In this document: positions 39,111-50,278 of the stretch, piece after piece
Layout of the letters: each line of letters begins with the position of its first letter
Position numbering within the stretch: position 1 is the first letter of the stretch
DNA from: Paraspadella gotoi
Taxonomy: Eukaryota; Chaetognatha
Direction: 5' to 3'
DNA length: 64,000 bases
NCBI GenBank assembly: GCA_051294375.1
Contig: CM119263.1
Coordinates: 13,966,414-14,030,413 of the forward strand
Notes under the pieces: generated by a model
Seen by the model: only the letters and a program-made list of their open reading frames with translations
The model's database searches: none
Told to the model about the DNA's origin: nothing
Position numbers and translations under genes: made by a program

Positions 39111-41167
39111 TTTCGAGAAGAAAGAGAGAGAAGAGATCGATCGGCCTCTTGATAGACGAATACCCAGATTTTCGGCTGAAAATAGAAATTTAGAAAAAAG
39201 TTTCTTGAAAAGGAGTTCCATTCCCGTTTGTCGGTTTGCTTGTTGGTTTTTGGTTTTGGGAAGATTTTGTTATGATCCTTTTTTTAAAAAAAAATTCCTT
39301 TATCTTTCGCTTGTTTGTTTTCTTGTTTGTTGTTCAATCGTGAGGAAAGAGGCGAGGTCGGTTTTTTGTTTGTTTGTTTATTTTCGTTTTCTTGCTTGCT
39401 TGTTTAATATCGTCCGGGCGGGAGAGAGGGGGTTAACGGGAACATTTTCCCTTTCTCTTTCTTTTCGTCGAAACTTTTTCGTTTCCAAAAACTTTTCTTG
39501 ATTCCATTTTCGAAATGAAATTCGTGGTTGAAGTCGAAGAAGAATTTCGCAAGACGCGAATTTCAAGTCGAGTTTCTAGTTTTTTCACTTCAACGCGATT
39601 TTCTCGTCCCAACTTCCTTTCCTTCCCTTTTTGTCCTTCGGTCGTTGTCCCTTGTTCTTCGTTGTTGTCCCTCGATGCGACTTTTTCTCTTTGTCCTTTT
39701 TGCGCTCTTGTCTGCAATGTTCACGTTTGGCCCTTGTGGCTGGTCTCTGTTGGTAAAGGGTAAATTTATAATTGAAAAGTGAAAACTTAAATCCGTTATT
39801 ACGACAGAACAAAGTAAAATTATTAGAATATATATGCGCAATGTACAGATAGGCTGAGAAATGAATAACGTAGCGTAAGATGATAAGAAATTAGAAAATA
39901 AGACCATTGGCTTGTAGTCTAATAATGAAAGTTACAGAAGGTAAAACATTTTGTATTAAGATTTTTTACTATTTTCTTTATTCAAAATAAATAATATTTC
40001 AGTTTTAAAATATGAAAAATTCATTCGCAGACCATCCGTTAAAACGATCTTCATATGTTGCAGATGCCCATGAAAACAATCTTCTCCGCAAAGAAGCTAC
40101 AATAGAGAGCCGCCTTCAACACCGTTCGACGCCGATTCACGCCAATGGCGCCGCGGATTACGGAATCCGAGGGGAACCCAAAACAAAAGTGGCATCCAGA
40201 GAATTTCAGAGGAGGAAAATCTGGAGAAGGAGGAGGAGCAGGAGGAGGAGGCTGAGGAGTGAGGAGGCTCCGGGGTGGAAGAAGGCGGCTTCTTGGGTGA
40301 GTCGAGGTGAGGCTCGGGGGAAGATGAAGGAGGAAGATGAGGAAGAAGACGAGGCGGGGAGAGAGGGAGGAGGAGGGGGAGGGACGAGGTTTCCCTCGAG
40401 CGAAAGGATGGAATATTTTGCGAGCTGCAGAGAAATAGAGTCAAAAAAAGTAAAAAAGAAAAAAAAAACAAGAGGAAAAGAGGTGAAATGGAATCAGTGT
40501 GTGTTGCTCTTCAAACATCAAACTTTCTTTTATTGAGGGGCAAATAAAAATTTCGTCAGAAATTACGTTGTTATTTTTAGTCTCTTGCGGCGTTGCCGAG
40601 TCCCGACGGATACTTTTTTGGTCCGATGGTTAGCTCCTCTGACTATTTTTTAGTCCACCCTTTTAGTGAAGATCAAAGAAAATAAAATTAATAAAATAGT
40701 AAAAAGATGTTTCCATATATAAATTAAAAAAAGAAACAATTTTAATTTAAAGATTTTTCTATAGATCATTTAAAGTTTAAAAATATTATTACCTCAGCTA
40801 TTACGGGAGAATGATTTCTCAATACTGAACTTCTAACAATGAATATGTAGCCAACGAGTACGAACATGACGACAATATTAACATTAATATTATATATATA
40901 ATATATTATATTATAATAATTTAACATTTTTGCAGGAATTTTCTCGGAGCAAAACTTTTTGAAAGCTTACCTTTAAATTATTTTTTAAAACAAAGTTGAC
41001 TTTTCAGAGAAATCATATTCATGGAGTCAGAAGAGAGGACCGTTTCTACATTTTTTCGAAATATTTCTTTCAAATTTCGATAAATTTCTTTTATTAATAA
41101 ATAAAAACTTTTCAAAATATCAATTTATTAAAATAAATAGCAACAACGGAAGCATTATTTCATCGCT
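39111..41167. other. Intergenic region before the tRNA gene
   Basis: Contains the 5' flank of the GPI-protein gene. At 40097-40471 a minus-strand open frame starts with a hydrophobic run (FFFSFLLFLTLFLC) and continues Ser/Pro-rich. Its plus strand is a GGA-rich purine block with its own open frame. Neither has a recognisable domain, so neither is called as a gene. The rest is AT-rich. Confidence 0.5.
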
Positions 41168-41240
41168 GGCCGCGTGGCCTAATGGAGAAGGCGTCTGACT
41201 TCGGATCAGAAGATTGAGGGTTCGAGTCCCTTCGTGGTCA
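41168..41240 (+). tRNA. tRNA-Arg (anticodon UCG)
   Basis: A 73-nt cloverleaf without intron. The acceptor stem GGCCGCG pairs with CGTGGTC with two G-U pairs. The A box (TGGCCTAATGG), anticodon loop CTTCGGA with TCG and B box (GGTTCGAGTCC) are all present. The T stem GAGGG/CCCTT is closed by one G-U pair. The discriminator base is A. Six T residues at 41241-41246 form a pol III terminator. It is nearly identical to metazoan tRNA-Arg(TCG) as remembered. Confidence 0.95.
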
Positions 41241-41246
41241 TTTTTT
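41241..41246 (+). terminator. RNA polymerase III T-run terminator
   Basis: Six T residues directly after the tRNA discriminator base. Confidence 0.85.
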
Positions 41247-41609
41247 ATTTCGTCGCGATTTAAACATTATTTGCATAACGTGTAAAATAGAACGGTCATC
41301 ATTCAGTCTCATCTTTGAAACAGTTTTGCAATACTAAATATTTTTAAATATTTAAGTATTAGTAATTGAACAAAAGTTGTTTGTTCTCCTGTTTCAAGCG
41401 ATGAGATAGAGCAAAATGACATCTAGTGACCATAATTAGAAAACATTTTGCTTTTTAGAACAAAAGAACAAAAGATGCTTAAATCTCTCTCTGTCTATCT
41501 CTCTCTCTCTCTCTACTAACTTAAACCTGTCCTCACATTTCTCTTTCTCTCTCTCTCTCTCTTCCAAAGTCAATTTGGAAAACATGAAAATTGTGAATTG
41601 TCAAAAGCA

Positions 41610-41654
41610 CTGATGAAGGCTTGAATGAAAGCCGAAACTTGTCTGTACAATAAA
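41610..41654 (+). other. Hammerhead-like CTGATGA...GAAAC element next to AATAAA
   Basis: CTGATGA at 41610-41616 is followed by a 5-bp stem (GGCTT 41618-41622, AAGCC 41629-41633) with a 6-nt loop and then GAAAC at 41634-41638. This is the conserved core layout of hammerhead ribozymes around stem II. TTGT/ACAA can form a short stem III with a bulge, but no good stem I was found. AATAAA follows at 41649-41654. Similar cores occur at ends of Penelope-like retroelements; no reverse transcriptase is present here. Confidence 0.35.
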
Positions 41655-42063
41655 ATATAATCGTTGCTGTATCAAGACTTGGTCTTTAATTTCAATTAAT
41701 TTTTAAATTTAATTATAAATGAAACAGGAGAATTGGAAGAATATAGATACATATGTACCTAGAATTGAAAAAGAAATTTAAAAATTATTTTATTAACTAT
41801 GTAGTTTTATGTGAATTTTGTTAATGATTGTTCTCATAACTTTTGACTATCTTCTAATATCTAATACCTTCTGATTTTAGTAATAAACAAAATTCATTTA
41901 GCTTTAGGGTTTCAAAAGAAATGACGAATTTTATCATTGTATCACGATCAGTCGACACCAAGAACGAACGGGACAAAATTTGTTTCTTGTTGCAAAACAA
42001 ACTTTTCTACACCAAGTCGGAAACGAGCTCTTCCCTCTAATGCAGTCATCCCTCGAAATCGTG

Positions 42064-42065
<2 letters not shown>

Positions 42066-42145
<80 letters not shown>
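42066..42145. repeat. (CT)n microsatellite
   Basis: About 40 CT units adjoining the E-box island. Confidence 0.95.
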
Positions 42146-42148
<3 letters not shown>

Positions 42149-42153
42149 GGATA

Positions 42154-42269
42154 GAACCGCGGGTTCCATTTGGCGCGTGCACGTGCTCGGTCCCAACGCG
42201 CTCTACACGCATCCCCGCGCGCACGTGCGTGGATATCTCCCTCGAACCGCGGGTTCCAGTTCGCACGTG
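42154..42269. promoter_or_regulatory. GC-rich island with three CACGTG boxes 42 bp apart and two GAACCGCGGGTTC inverted repeats
   Basis: CACGTG lies at 42180-42185, 42222-42227 and 42264-42269, so both spacings are exactly 42 bp. GAACCGCGGGTTC, an inverted repeat with a 3-bp centre, occurs at 42154-42166 and 42244-42256. The arrangement looks like a composite protein-binding element; no gene starts nearby on either strand that I can recognise. Confidence 0.4.
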
Positions 42270-45200
42270 AACGGGCGCCGCTCTCCCGTTCTAATTCTGG
42301 CGCCGCGACGAAGGGCGTCGGGCAGGAAGAAAAGAATCACGGAATCAGAGAATGGCATCGCAACGAGGAGAGGATCACAATGAGAAGAGGATGAGTTTTT
42401 TTTCGGTGAATCCGAGATGACAAAGTTGATGGTGTTTTGGAGGTGACGTCCGCGAGGAAGGAGGACAGGCGGTGGGGGGCAAGAAAAATGGGGCTGGCGT
42501 TGACGGAAAGATGACGGGGATGCGAAGGGAAGACGTGGCGAATGGCGGGGGGGTGACGCTGTGCGGCGCGTGATTTCCGGCGTGACATGTTATCACGTTT
42601 TTTTTTCGTGCGTATATCGATAGTTTTTGTACTTTGACAGAGAAAAAAAATTTTTTACTAAACAATCTCTTCATCGCGTCATAATGAAAATTAATTTGTT
42701 TTTGGCACCGTAATATTTTCATGTTTGCATTACGGCTCAACGACTGTAGTATATATGATTGCGCCCAATTTGAAAATCTTTTGGCTTCGAGCGGTTTCGA
42801 TAATCGAATGTTGGATACAACTTTTTATTTTCTCTTTTTAAACTTAAGCACTCGTTGTACTCACCCACAACCGCCCACGATTAAGTCACGCCCTCCCACT
42901 CGCCTTCTTGAATGAGATCGAGATCACTGTACGTTTTAAGCTTAAGGGACGTGAGAAAGCCTTTGTCGTTCTTTATTCATTTCGATCCTTTCACGCACGC
43001 CCCAATTTCTCTTGTGCGAAATCCGCTGACCCAACGACTTTCCCACTCGCTTCTCTGACCAATTCCCATCCCCGACTCCCGACTATTATCCTTTTTGTGA
43101 AATCTTTCTCGTTCTTGACAGGCCTCGAGGCCAGAAAAGGGCAAATGGATGGATGAGACCATTCTTTTTCATTGATTGAGGGATCGAGTAACGAATATCA
43201 CAAAGAAAAAAATTGTCCATCAAAAGTTCAAATCACACAGGGAATATTCGTGTGATATTTCCTTACGAAAGCTCGGACAAGAACGACTACCGGAGAAGCG
43301 GACTAGTTGACTGCGGTCCGACGATCTTTCGACCATCTGGCAGAGACGACAACGACAACGATGACAAAGACGATTAGTGGAATATAAATCAGTAGTTTTC
43401 TTTACATTTAAATGATGTCATTAGTCATCATGTCATCATTCTCCAGGTTATACGTAGGCATAGTGTAGCAAACCAAACACTTCTCATCTCTTCTTTGTCA
43501 AAGTCCGCGACCCCGCTTCCATAAACTATTTTTATCCCCTTAAAAACTTTTTATCCCCTTAAAAACTCCCCCATCTTCTCGACCCACGCAATCTCAGCCG
43601 TCCCCGCACTGACCGTCAGGGCGATTCGAGTCCCATTATGTCGTCGTCGTCGTCATTTTCGCTTTCAACCCTAACCCATCCCCCAAACGATAGAAATTTG
43701 GTAAATTGATAACTTGAATTAACATTTCTCGCCAATCGCGTGATCACAAGTGATTCAGGCGATTTTGTTCTCTCCCTTTGACGCGAGCGCGTGTAAAAGA
43801 GGCGTTCGACTTTCGATTCACGCGCGCGGCGAGTAACGTCGCTTGAATGTTAAATCGGGCACGTGGTCCGATTCTTGATCGCCGATCGAATTAACGATAA
43901 ATCGATTTAAATTTTAGATTATTTGGGAATTGGGCTTTAACCATAAATTTAATAGTTTTATCGACCGAATGGGAATCGTTGACGATCGAATTTAGTAATC
44001 GGTACCACGTCAGCTTTGGCGTCATCGTTGGCGTCGTCGTTTTTGTCATCCACGGCGTGACCCTTTGTCGACTTTTGGAACAAAAAGAACCCATTCGTGA
44101 AATTTGTAGGCTAATTTTTTAATTTTTTTGCCTGGTCATTTTTTAATAATATTAATTTTTTTTTTAAATATTTTTGGAAATTTTTTTTTTTTTTCAAATA
44201 TTTTTGGAAAATTTATTTAAAAAAAAAATATGTTAAACCTTTTTCTTGTCAGTTTATATAAAATTTAGTATAAATCTTATAGTATTTTTTCAGGGCTTTC
44301 TGATGATATAGTTTTTTATTACAAATATAAAAATTAATGATATTTTTTATTTTTGTTCTAATATGTATTGCCAACCTACATTTACGATTATTTGGCCTGC
44401 AGGAATAAATTCAGTGAAGTAAACTATATTTTGAAAAACATTGTAAGAATTTAAAAATGTTTTTTTGTATCTTTACCGTAAGCGTTCCTCGAAAGGTTCT
44501 AAATCTTTTCATGATTCAGTTCGTGCTGAACTTAAGATTGCTTCTTTTTTTCTCTTTGGCATAGTCGTTAATTGTTTCGTGATTGTGTGATCGTAATGCA
44601 GGCGAAAAGACTCATAACATGTCTTTTTAAAGTCAGTGAAAATAACAGAATTATAATCAAATGACAATTACGCTGAGCATTTGAATGAGAGAAAAAAAAA
44701 TGTTTATATAATCTGTCTTTGCGTCGTGCGCAGATTTAGGGTCAAAGAAAATTGGGTAACCTCGCTCAAATTTGCCAAAGTGGTCCAAATGGTCAAAAGG
44801 GTGAGAAAACGGTCAATGGGTGTCGATGGGAGCATGTGAGATCCGTGCTTTGTGAGAAAACGATGCTCGATCGGATCGTGAAAGGGAAAGATGGTCCTCA
44901 CTTAGACGCTCTCCCACGCTTTCCTCTAGCCATCAATTCGTCCACCCCCTCCCCCTAACGAGTGTCCCACTCAAAGAGAAGTGGCCCTCAAGAATTGACC
45001 ACGGTCGAAAGGGCGGGCTCGATTTTCGCGTGATTCTGCAAAGTGGGCGAAAGTTTTGTGGACGATGGACCGTCGCATCTCGTGCCCTTCTCTACCACCC
45101 GTCGCTTCTCCAGTGCGAAAAACGATCGCCCCTTTCCCCCGGCGGCCCCCCTTCCTACCCTTCCCCCCCCTAGCAGTTGCCTCGAAGCCATTTCCCATCG

Positions 45201-45836
45201 TTGAAAATTCCCAAGAAAATCGTCGAAAAATCGCGTGTTCGGACGGTCAACGAAAACTACGACGGCGACGACGATAAAGATGACGACGACTGCGAGAACG
45301 ATAATCGTCGTCTCGGAAGGTCAGTTGACATAAAAACGTTTTTTTTTTTCCTCGCGTTGACATTAAAGACAACCAATAGCCTTTTTTGCATGGCCGTTAA
45401 CGACGATAATTATAGAACTGTCAAGCCTCTTAGCCATTAGCCAATCTTGGTATTTGGCAGAATTTTGGGTTGAGAAAACTTTTGATGCGTCTTTTTAGTT
45501 TTTTAAATTCAGAAATGACTTAATAGAATAGAATATAACTAGAAATGACACAAGCATGAAATCTCTGATGCGATGACACTTTTGAGTAAAAGTTCTGACA
45601 AAAATGCTTTCAATTATCTCAATTCTATAATGGCTGACTTCTAACTTTTCAGTTATCAGATTTTTAAAATAACCACGTTTGGTAATTTTTTAAGAATATA
45701 TATTGTGGCAATAAAACATATGAGTAAGACAATGAAATTCAATCAGAAATAGCAATAGAATGGGCAAGTTTATCACGCAATTGAGCAAAGTATCGGTTCA
45801 GCGACAGTATAATTTAAATCAAAGAAATACGAGCTT

Positions 45837-48308
45837 TCAAAAGGCGACGGCATCGAACGAGGAAATATCGCCCGTCTGAACTCTGTACACGTGAGTGTTG
45901 TTATTCACGTTGCTGTCGTTGTTGTTATTGTTTTCGGCTTCGATGTCGAGGCAGCAAGAGTCAATGACGTCGGGCACCCGCGCGGCTCCGCGCGGGATCT
46001 CCTCGTAGAGTTGCTCCGGCCGCAACACGGCCACGCCCTTCTCGTCGCGAACCACGTGTTTGATGGCTGCGCTCTTGGCGCGGAAGAACTCTACGTCGAT
46101 GGGCGCCACCACTGTTTCGGTCTCGGAGGAGGTGGAGTCGCTGAAGGAGGCTGTGCCGTCGCGAATGCGCGCCGGCGACGTCGTCCGAGATCTGAAGACG
46201 TTGTCGGCGAATTCGCGGACGAGATCCATTTCGGAATCCGTCATCACGCGATGGGGGAGGGGAAAGGCGGGCGATGAGACGGGCGGCGGAGAGGCGGGCA
46301 GCAGGGAGCTGTCCGACGTCACTGACCGTGACCCGGCGCGTCGGTGGGAACGGTAAATGTCGGGCATCTGCTGTCGTTGGTAAATGGGGTGCTGATCCCG
46401 TGGGTCACGCGCCACGAAGACGGACGTCAAGTGCTGATCCGGAGACCCGAACTCGAGGTTGATAGTCTTGGCATTCTTGGTGACTTGCTGCTGGGAACTC
46501 ATCTTGTAGATGCCATAGACTTCTTTATCGTCGGGATCCAGGTCGGAGAGGATCGTGGAGGCGGTGTCGTGCGGCAAAGTGGAAGACGAGGAGACGAAAG
46601 TCTGTCTAAAAGCGTCTCGCGCTTCGCCAGCCTCGAAGTCGTCGTCATCGTCGTCGGCGACCGGCTTCTTCCTCAACAAGACGACACCGGTGACGACGGT
46701 GACGACTAGAAGAACCCCGCAAACGATCGCCATGGCAACGACGATCATAGAAACTGGGCGATCGGCTGAGGAGCGCGATCGCTCGGCGAAGGTGACGACG
46801 ATGTCGTTGACTCCGCCTCGGGAGGAGGTCGTGGTCTCCACGGACGAAGGCTTGGAGGAGGAAGAGGAGGAAGTGACTTCGAGGTCGTTGACGACCCTGA
46901 CGACGACGGTGGCCGTCGTCGATTGCTTCTCGGCCGATTTGGTTTCGGCGGCGACGACCCTCAATACAACCTCGTCCCTCTCCAGTTGATGAGAGTAGAG
47001 ATAGACGCGGCTGTTGGCGCGACTCCGCTGCGGCTGATCGGGGAATACCCTGAACGCCGCGGCGTCGACGCCGTCGTCGAGGATCTGCACCTCGAACTCT
47101 GAATTGGCGCCGGCGTCGGTGTCGATGACGACCATATCTTCGACGAGGGGCCGGTTGGTGCCAGAGAGGATTTCGCTTCGTTTGACGGTGACCTCTTTGA
47201 AGGCCGGCGTGATGACGGGGGCGTTGTCGTTAATGTCGATGACGAGGATGGTGACCTCCACGTAAGAGACGCTCTCGGGGCCGCGGAGAACCACGCCGGC
47301 CGAGACTTCGGAGACGCGGACTTGAAGGACTAGCGTCTCGACGCCGTCGCGAAGCGCCTCGCGGTCAACGCGTCCAGTGGTCTTGAGAACGCCGGCTTGG
47401 GTGATGCCGAAGAGACGGGAGGGGTCGTCAACGATCTCGAACTCGAGGCCGTGGAAGGGTTTGGGGTCGGCGTCGCCGTCGACCGCCTCCAACCGCCCGA
47501 CCGCGGACCCGACGGGCAATTCCTCGTGGATGGCGACGTTGAGGCGCTTCACCACAGGGGGCGTGTCTTGAATGTTTAGGATTTCAGTGCGGACGGTCAT
47601 TTCCGCGAAGTTGCGTCCGTCCGTGGCTTCGAGGATGAACCCGTAGGCGCGCGTGGTCTCAAAGTCCAGAGACCCGACGAGGACCAGGTTGCCCGTCCAA
47701 CTGTTGTCGTCGGTCTCGGACGGGCGGACGTCGAACTTGATGCAGGCTTCGGGCGAATCGGGAAGCGGCTTGCAGCGCACCTCGACGCCCTCGTTGGAGG
47801 CGTCGACGTCCTTAACTACGATGCGGAGGAGGTGCGTGTTGACGGCAGAGTCTTCGGGAATCTGCAGCGACTCGGAATCGGCGGCGCCCTCGAAGTAAGG
47901 CGCCTCGTCGTTCGCCTCCGTCACCTCGATGGTCGACAAGACGTTTGAACTGCGCTCTCCGTCAGAAACGCTCAGTGGAAGCAGGATGTGGTCGGAGCCG
48001 GCGCCGTCGCCGTCCACGTCGAGCCGCTTGATGAGGAAGACCTCGCCGGTGGCGGCGTCGACGCGGAAGAACTCTGTCCGTTGAGTCTCGGAATTGGTCG
48101 TTGCGTCGTAGAAGGAGAAAGAGACGCCTTTGCCTTCAGGGTCGCGGGCCGCGAGGCGGTAGACGGGCGACTCCTCGGAAGGAGTCGTCGCCTCAGAGAT
48201 TGAGAAATAGTTCATGTCGTGTTCGCGGATGAAGTAGGGCGGGCTGTTGGCTGCCACCGCGACGACAAAGGCGACGAGGAGAAAGACGGGGGACATGGAG
48301 AAAGTCAT
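45837..48308 (-). CDS. Intronless cadherin, CDHR1/Cad87A-like, four cadherin repeats
   Basis: Single uninterrupted frame of 823 residues. Residues 1-20 are a signal peptide (VFLLVAFVVAVAA). Cadherin repeats lie at about 21-139, 140-252, 253-365 and 366-478. Calcium-site motifs include RDPEG, EANDEAPYF, KDVDA, LDFE, IDINDNAPVI and DTDAGAN; the fourth repeat is degenerate. A Ser/Thr-rich stem (479-500) and a membrane helix near 520-545 (IVVAMAIVCGVLLVVTVV) follow. The cytoplasmic tail of about 278 residues has a D6 run, EVYGIYK, Ser-rich and Asn-rich stretches and no catenin-binding region that I recognise. NSPPYF...DPEG and NIQDTPPV resemble cadherin-related proteins such as CDHR1 and insect Cad87A, but those usually have more repeats. 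It should be a calcium-dependent adhesion protein at the plasma membrane. The start matches the signal peptide. Confidence 0.92.
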   Translation of the reverse strand: MTFSMSPVFLLVAFVVAVAANSPPYFIREHDMNYFSISEATTPSEESPVYRLAARDPEGKGVSFSFYDATTNSETQRTEFFRVDAATGEVFLIKRLDVDGDGAGSDHILLPLSVSDGERSSNVLSTIEVTEANDEAPYFEGAADSESLQIPEDSAVNTHLLRIVVKDVDASNEGVEVRCKPLPDSPEACIKFDVRPSETDDNSWTGNLVLVGSLDFETTRAYGFILEATDGRNFAEMTVRTEILNIQDTPPVVKRLNVAIHEELPVGSAVGRLEAVDGDADPKPFHGLEFEIVDDPSRLFGITQAGVLKTTGRVDREALRDGVETLVLQVRVSEVSAGVVLRGPESVSYVEVTILVIDINDNAPVITPAFKEVTVKRSEILSGTNRPLVEDMVVIDTDAGANSEFEVQILDDGVDAAAFRVFPDQPQRSRANSRVYLYSHQLERDEVVLRVVAAETKSAEKQSTTATVVVRVVNDLEVTSSSSSSKPSSVETTTSSRGGVNDIVVTFAERSRSSADRPVSMIVVAMAIVCGVLLVVTVVTGVVLLRKKPVADDDDDDFEAGEARDAFRQTFVSSSSTLPHDTASTILSDLDPDDKEVYGIYKMSSQQQVTKNAKTINLEFGSPDQHLTSVFVARDPRDQHPIYQRQQMPDIYRSHRRAGSRSVTSDSSLLPASPPPVSSPAFPLPHRVMTDSEMDLVREFADNVFRSRTTSPARIRDGTASFSDSTSSETETVVAPIDVEFFRAKSAAIKHVVRDEKGVAVLRPEQLYEEIPRGAARVPDVIDSCCLDIEAENNNNNDSNVNNNTHVYRVQTGDISSFDAVAF

Positions 48309-48819
48309 GGTGTCGCTGGGGTGAGTTTCGAGGGTGAGTTTCGGGAGGAAAAAGGGATTCGAGGGGTTTCCGATGAGAAAAATAGTTTTTTCTTCCTCGT
48401 TATTAAGAGAATCGTCGGAGCGTGGAGCCAGAAAGAGAGAGAGGGAGACGACGACCGAGAGAGAGTGGAATTAGTCGAGGATCGGCTGAGGAGTCTCGAC
48501 AATTCGACCGCGACGAAGTTTGAATCTGAGAGGAAACGAGTATTTCTTGTTTGCTTCCTCCTCGGGCCAGTTTTTTTTTAATTTGAGGAAGAGTGAGAGA
48601 GAGCGAGCGGGATGTTTTGAAACGAGTGGGAAACACTGAGAAAGTCTTGTCTTGTTTTCAAAGTGAGATTCTTTCTTCTTTTTTTTTGTGACGAAAAAAA
48701 AAGTTTTGAGTTTTGTTTTGGTTTTGGTTGAGAGAGATTTTATTTCTCTTCGTCGGAGAAGCGAAACTTAAAACTCGAATCTCGAATGCGTGAATGCGTG
48801 TCTGCATTTGTTCTTCCGA

Positions 48820-48827
48820 CTTTTATA
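48820..48827 (-). promoter_or_regulatory. Candidate TATA box for the cadherin gene
   Basis: TATAAAAG on the minus strand, about 510 bp upstream of the cadherin start codon, in a GC-containing context (GCGTATAAAAGTCGG). It would place transcription start near 48790 and a leader of roughly 480 nt. No experimental support. Confidence 0.4.
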
Positions 48828-48961
48828 CGCGACGAGCCTGGGAAAGTTGGAGTCTCTCGCTCTCTCTCCCTCTATCTCAACTCGAAATGGAATCCTTTCA
48901 CTCGATTGGTCGAATTGTCGATCCTCTCTCTCAATTGGTGGTTTTCCAACCCAACCCCTCC

Positions 48962-48963
<2 letters not shown>

Positions 48964-49042
<79 letters not shown>
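48964..49042. repeat. (CT)n microsatellite
   Basis: About 39 CT units. Confidence 0.95.
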
Positions 49043-49048
<6 letters not shown>

Positions 49049-49928
49049 TTGTTTAGAACTGCCAATCCTCTTCCTCTTCCCCATCGATCGTACATTTTGC
49101 AGTCATCGACGAATGCGGACGATGACGACGACGACGACGATCACGAAGACGACGACGACGATAGCGACGAAGACGATTCTTCTTTCAGCAGGTAAAAGGT
49201 CTGTGCTAACGTCGCTTTTAACTCAAGAGATAAGGGAAAAGTAAGGGATAGGGTGAGGGGCGGAGGGCAGGTGGCGGCGAAAGGGGTTCGTGTGGGTAAG
49301 TTGGAAAAATCTTTCCCGCATCCTAAAAGTTGCCTCGTTTTCCCACAGAAATCCGAAATAAAATCGAATGGATAAATAAAAAAAAAAAAAAGGTTTCGGT
49401 CTTGATTTTTTTTTTATTGGACGTTAAAATTGAACGATCGATATTCACGCCCTCTTCAGTTAAGCTCCCACACTTTTTTCACACCCCCCGCCCCCTTCCC
49501 CTTCTCCCTCAATATTCCCACCCTCGCCCGATCATTCTTTGCGCCACGAAACCTCACACTCCCCACAACAAATTTCCATATCTTTTCTCTCTTTTCACGC
49601 CGCGTTCGCGTCTTTGGTCGCCACGGTGATTCGCCTCGCGTTCATGGTGCGAGTTCCTTTTTTTTGTTTTCTCGCGAGCGCCTTTCCTGCGAGGATGACC
49701 CCCATTTTTTTTCATAAAAAACTCGCGCCTCGAGAGGCGGACGCCGGCTTAGGCTGGCAACGCGGATGCAACGCGGATGGCAACGCGGATGGCAACGAGG
49801 TGACCGACCCGCACACTTTACACGTAAGAGTCGGGGTGACGTGCGACGAATGACGAGTCACGGGCAAATGCACGCTCGCTCTTTTTTTACATTTTTCTCG
49901 TTTTTTGAATTTGCAAATGAATAGATAG

Positions 49929-49932
<4 letters not shown>

Positions 49933-50011
<79 letters not shown>
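49933..50011. repeat. (GA)n microsatellite
   Basis: About 39 GA units. Confidence 0.95.
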
Positions 50012-50016
<5 letters not shown>

Positions 50017-50200
50017 CTCTTTCTAAAAATTTGTTTCCTTCTTCGCGATTAGTGAATGCAAGGCTGATGGTCTCGTCGTTGCCGACGGCAACGATTGACA
50101 TCCCTTCGCTCATCTGCGACGATCGAGACGATAACAGAGACCAAGATTTCGACGACGACGACGAATATCAAGAAAAATGCAATGGCCACCGCCAAAGAGC

Positions 50201-50202
<2 letters not shown>

Positions 50203-50272
<70 letters not shown>

Positions 50273-50278
50273 GAGAGA
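50203..50278. repeat. (GA)n microsatellite
   Basis: About 37 GA units with one T interruption. Confidence 0.95.

Larger units (their letters stand above)
41655..45836. other. Intergenic region with one long CT tract
   Basis: AT-rich with a GC-rich island at 42150-42330 (listed separately) and a CpG-bearing stretch at 43770-43870. AT-rich 44100-44340 holds T-runs. The last 400 bp contain the 3' flank of the cadherin gene. No exon could be supported. Confidence 0.55.

Noticed and set aside
40012-40536. Overlapping 174-codon plus and 124-codon minus frames
   Set aside because: Purine-rich low complexity (GGA repeats) on one strand explains both. The minus frame's hydrophobic start is suggestive but not enough.
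41590-41660. Calling a complete active hammerhead ribozyme
   Set aside because: Stem I could not be formed and stem III needs a bulge; kept only as a hammerhead-like signature.
45891-48581. Several plus-strand frames of 60-144 codons antisense to the cadherin
   Set aside because: The minus strand carries the cadherin domains; these are shadows caused by GC-rich codon use.
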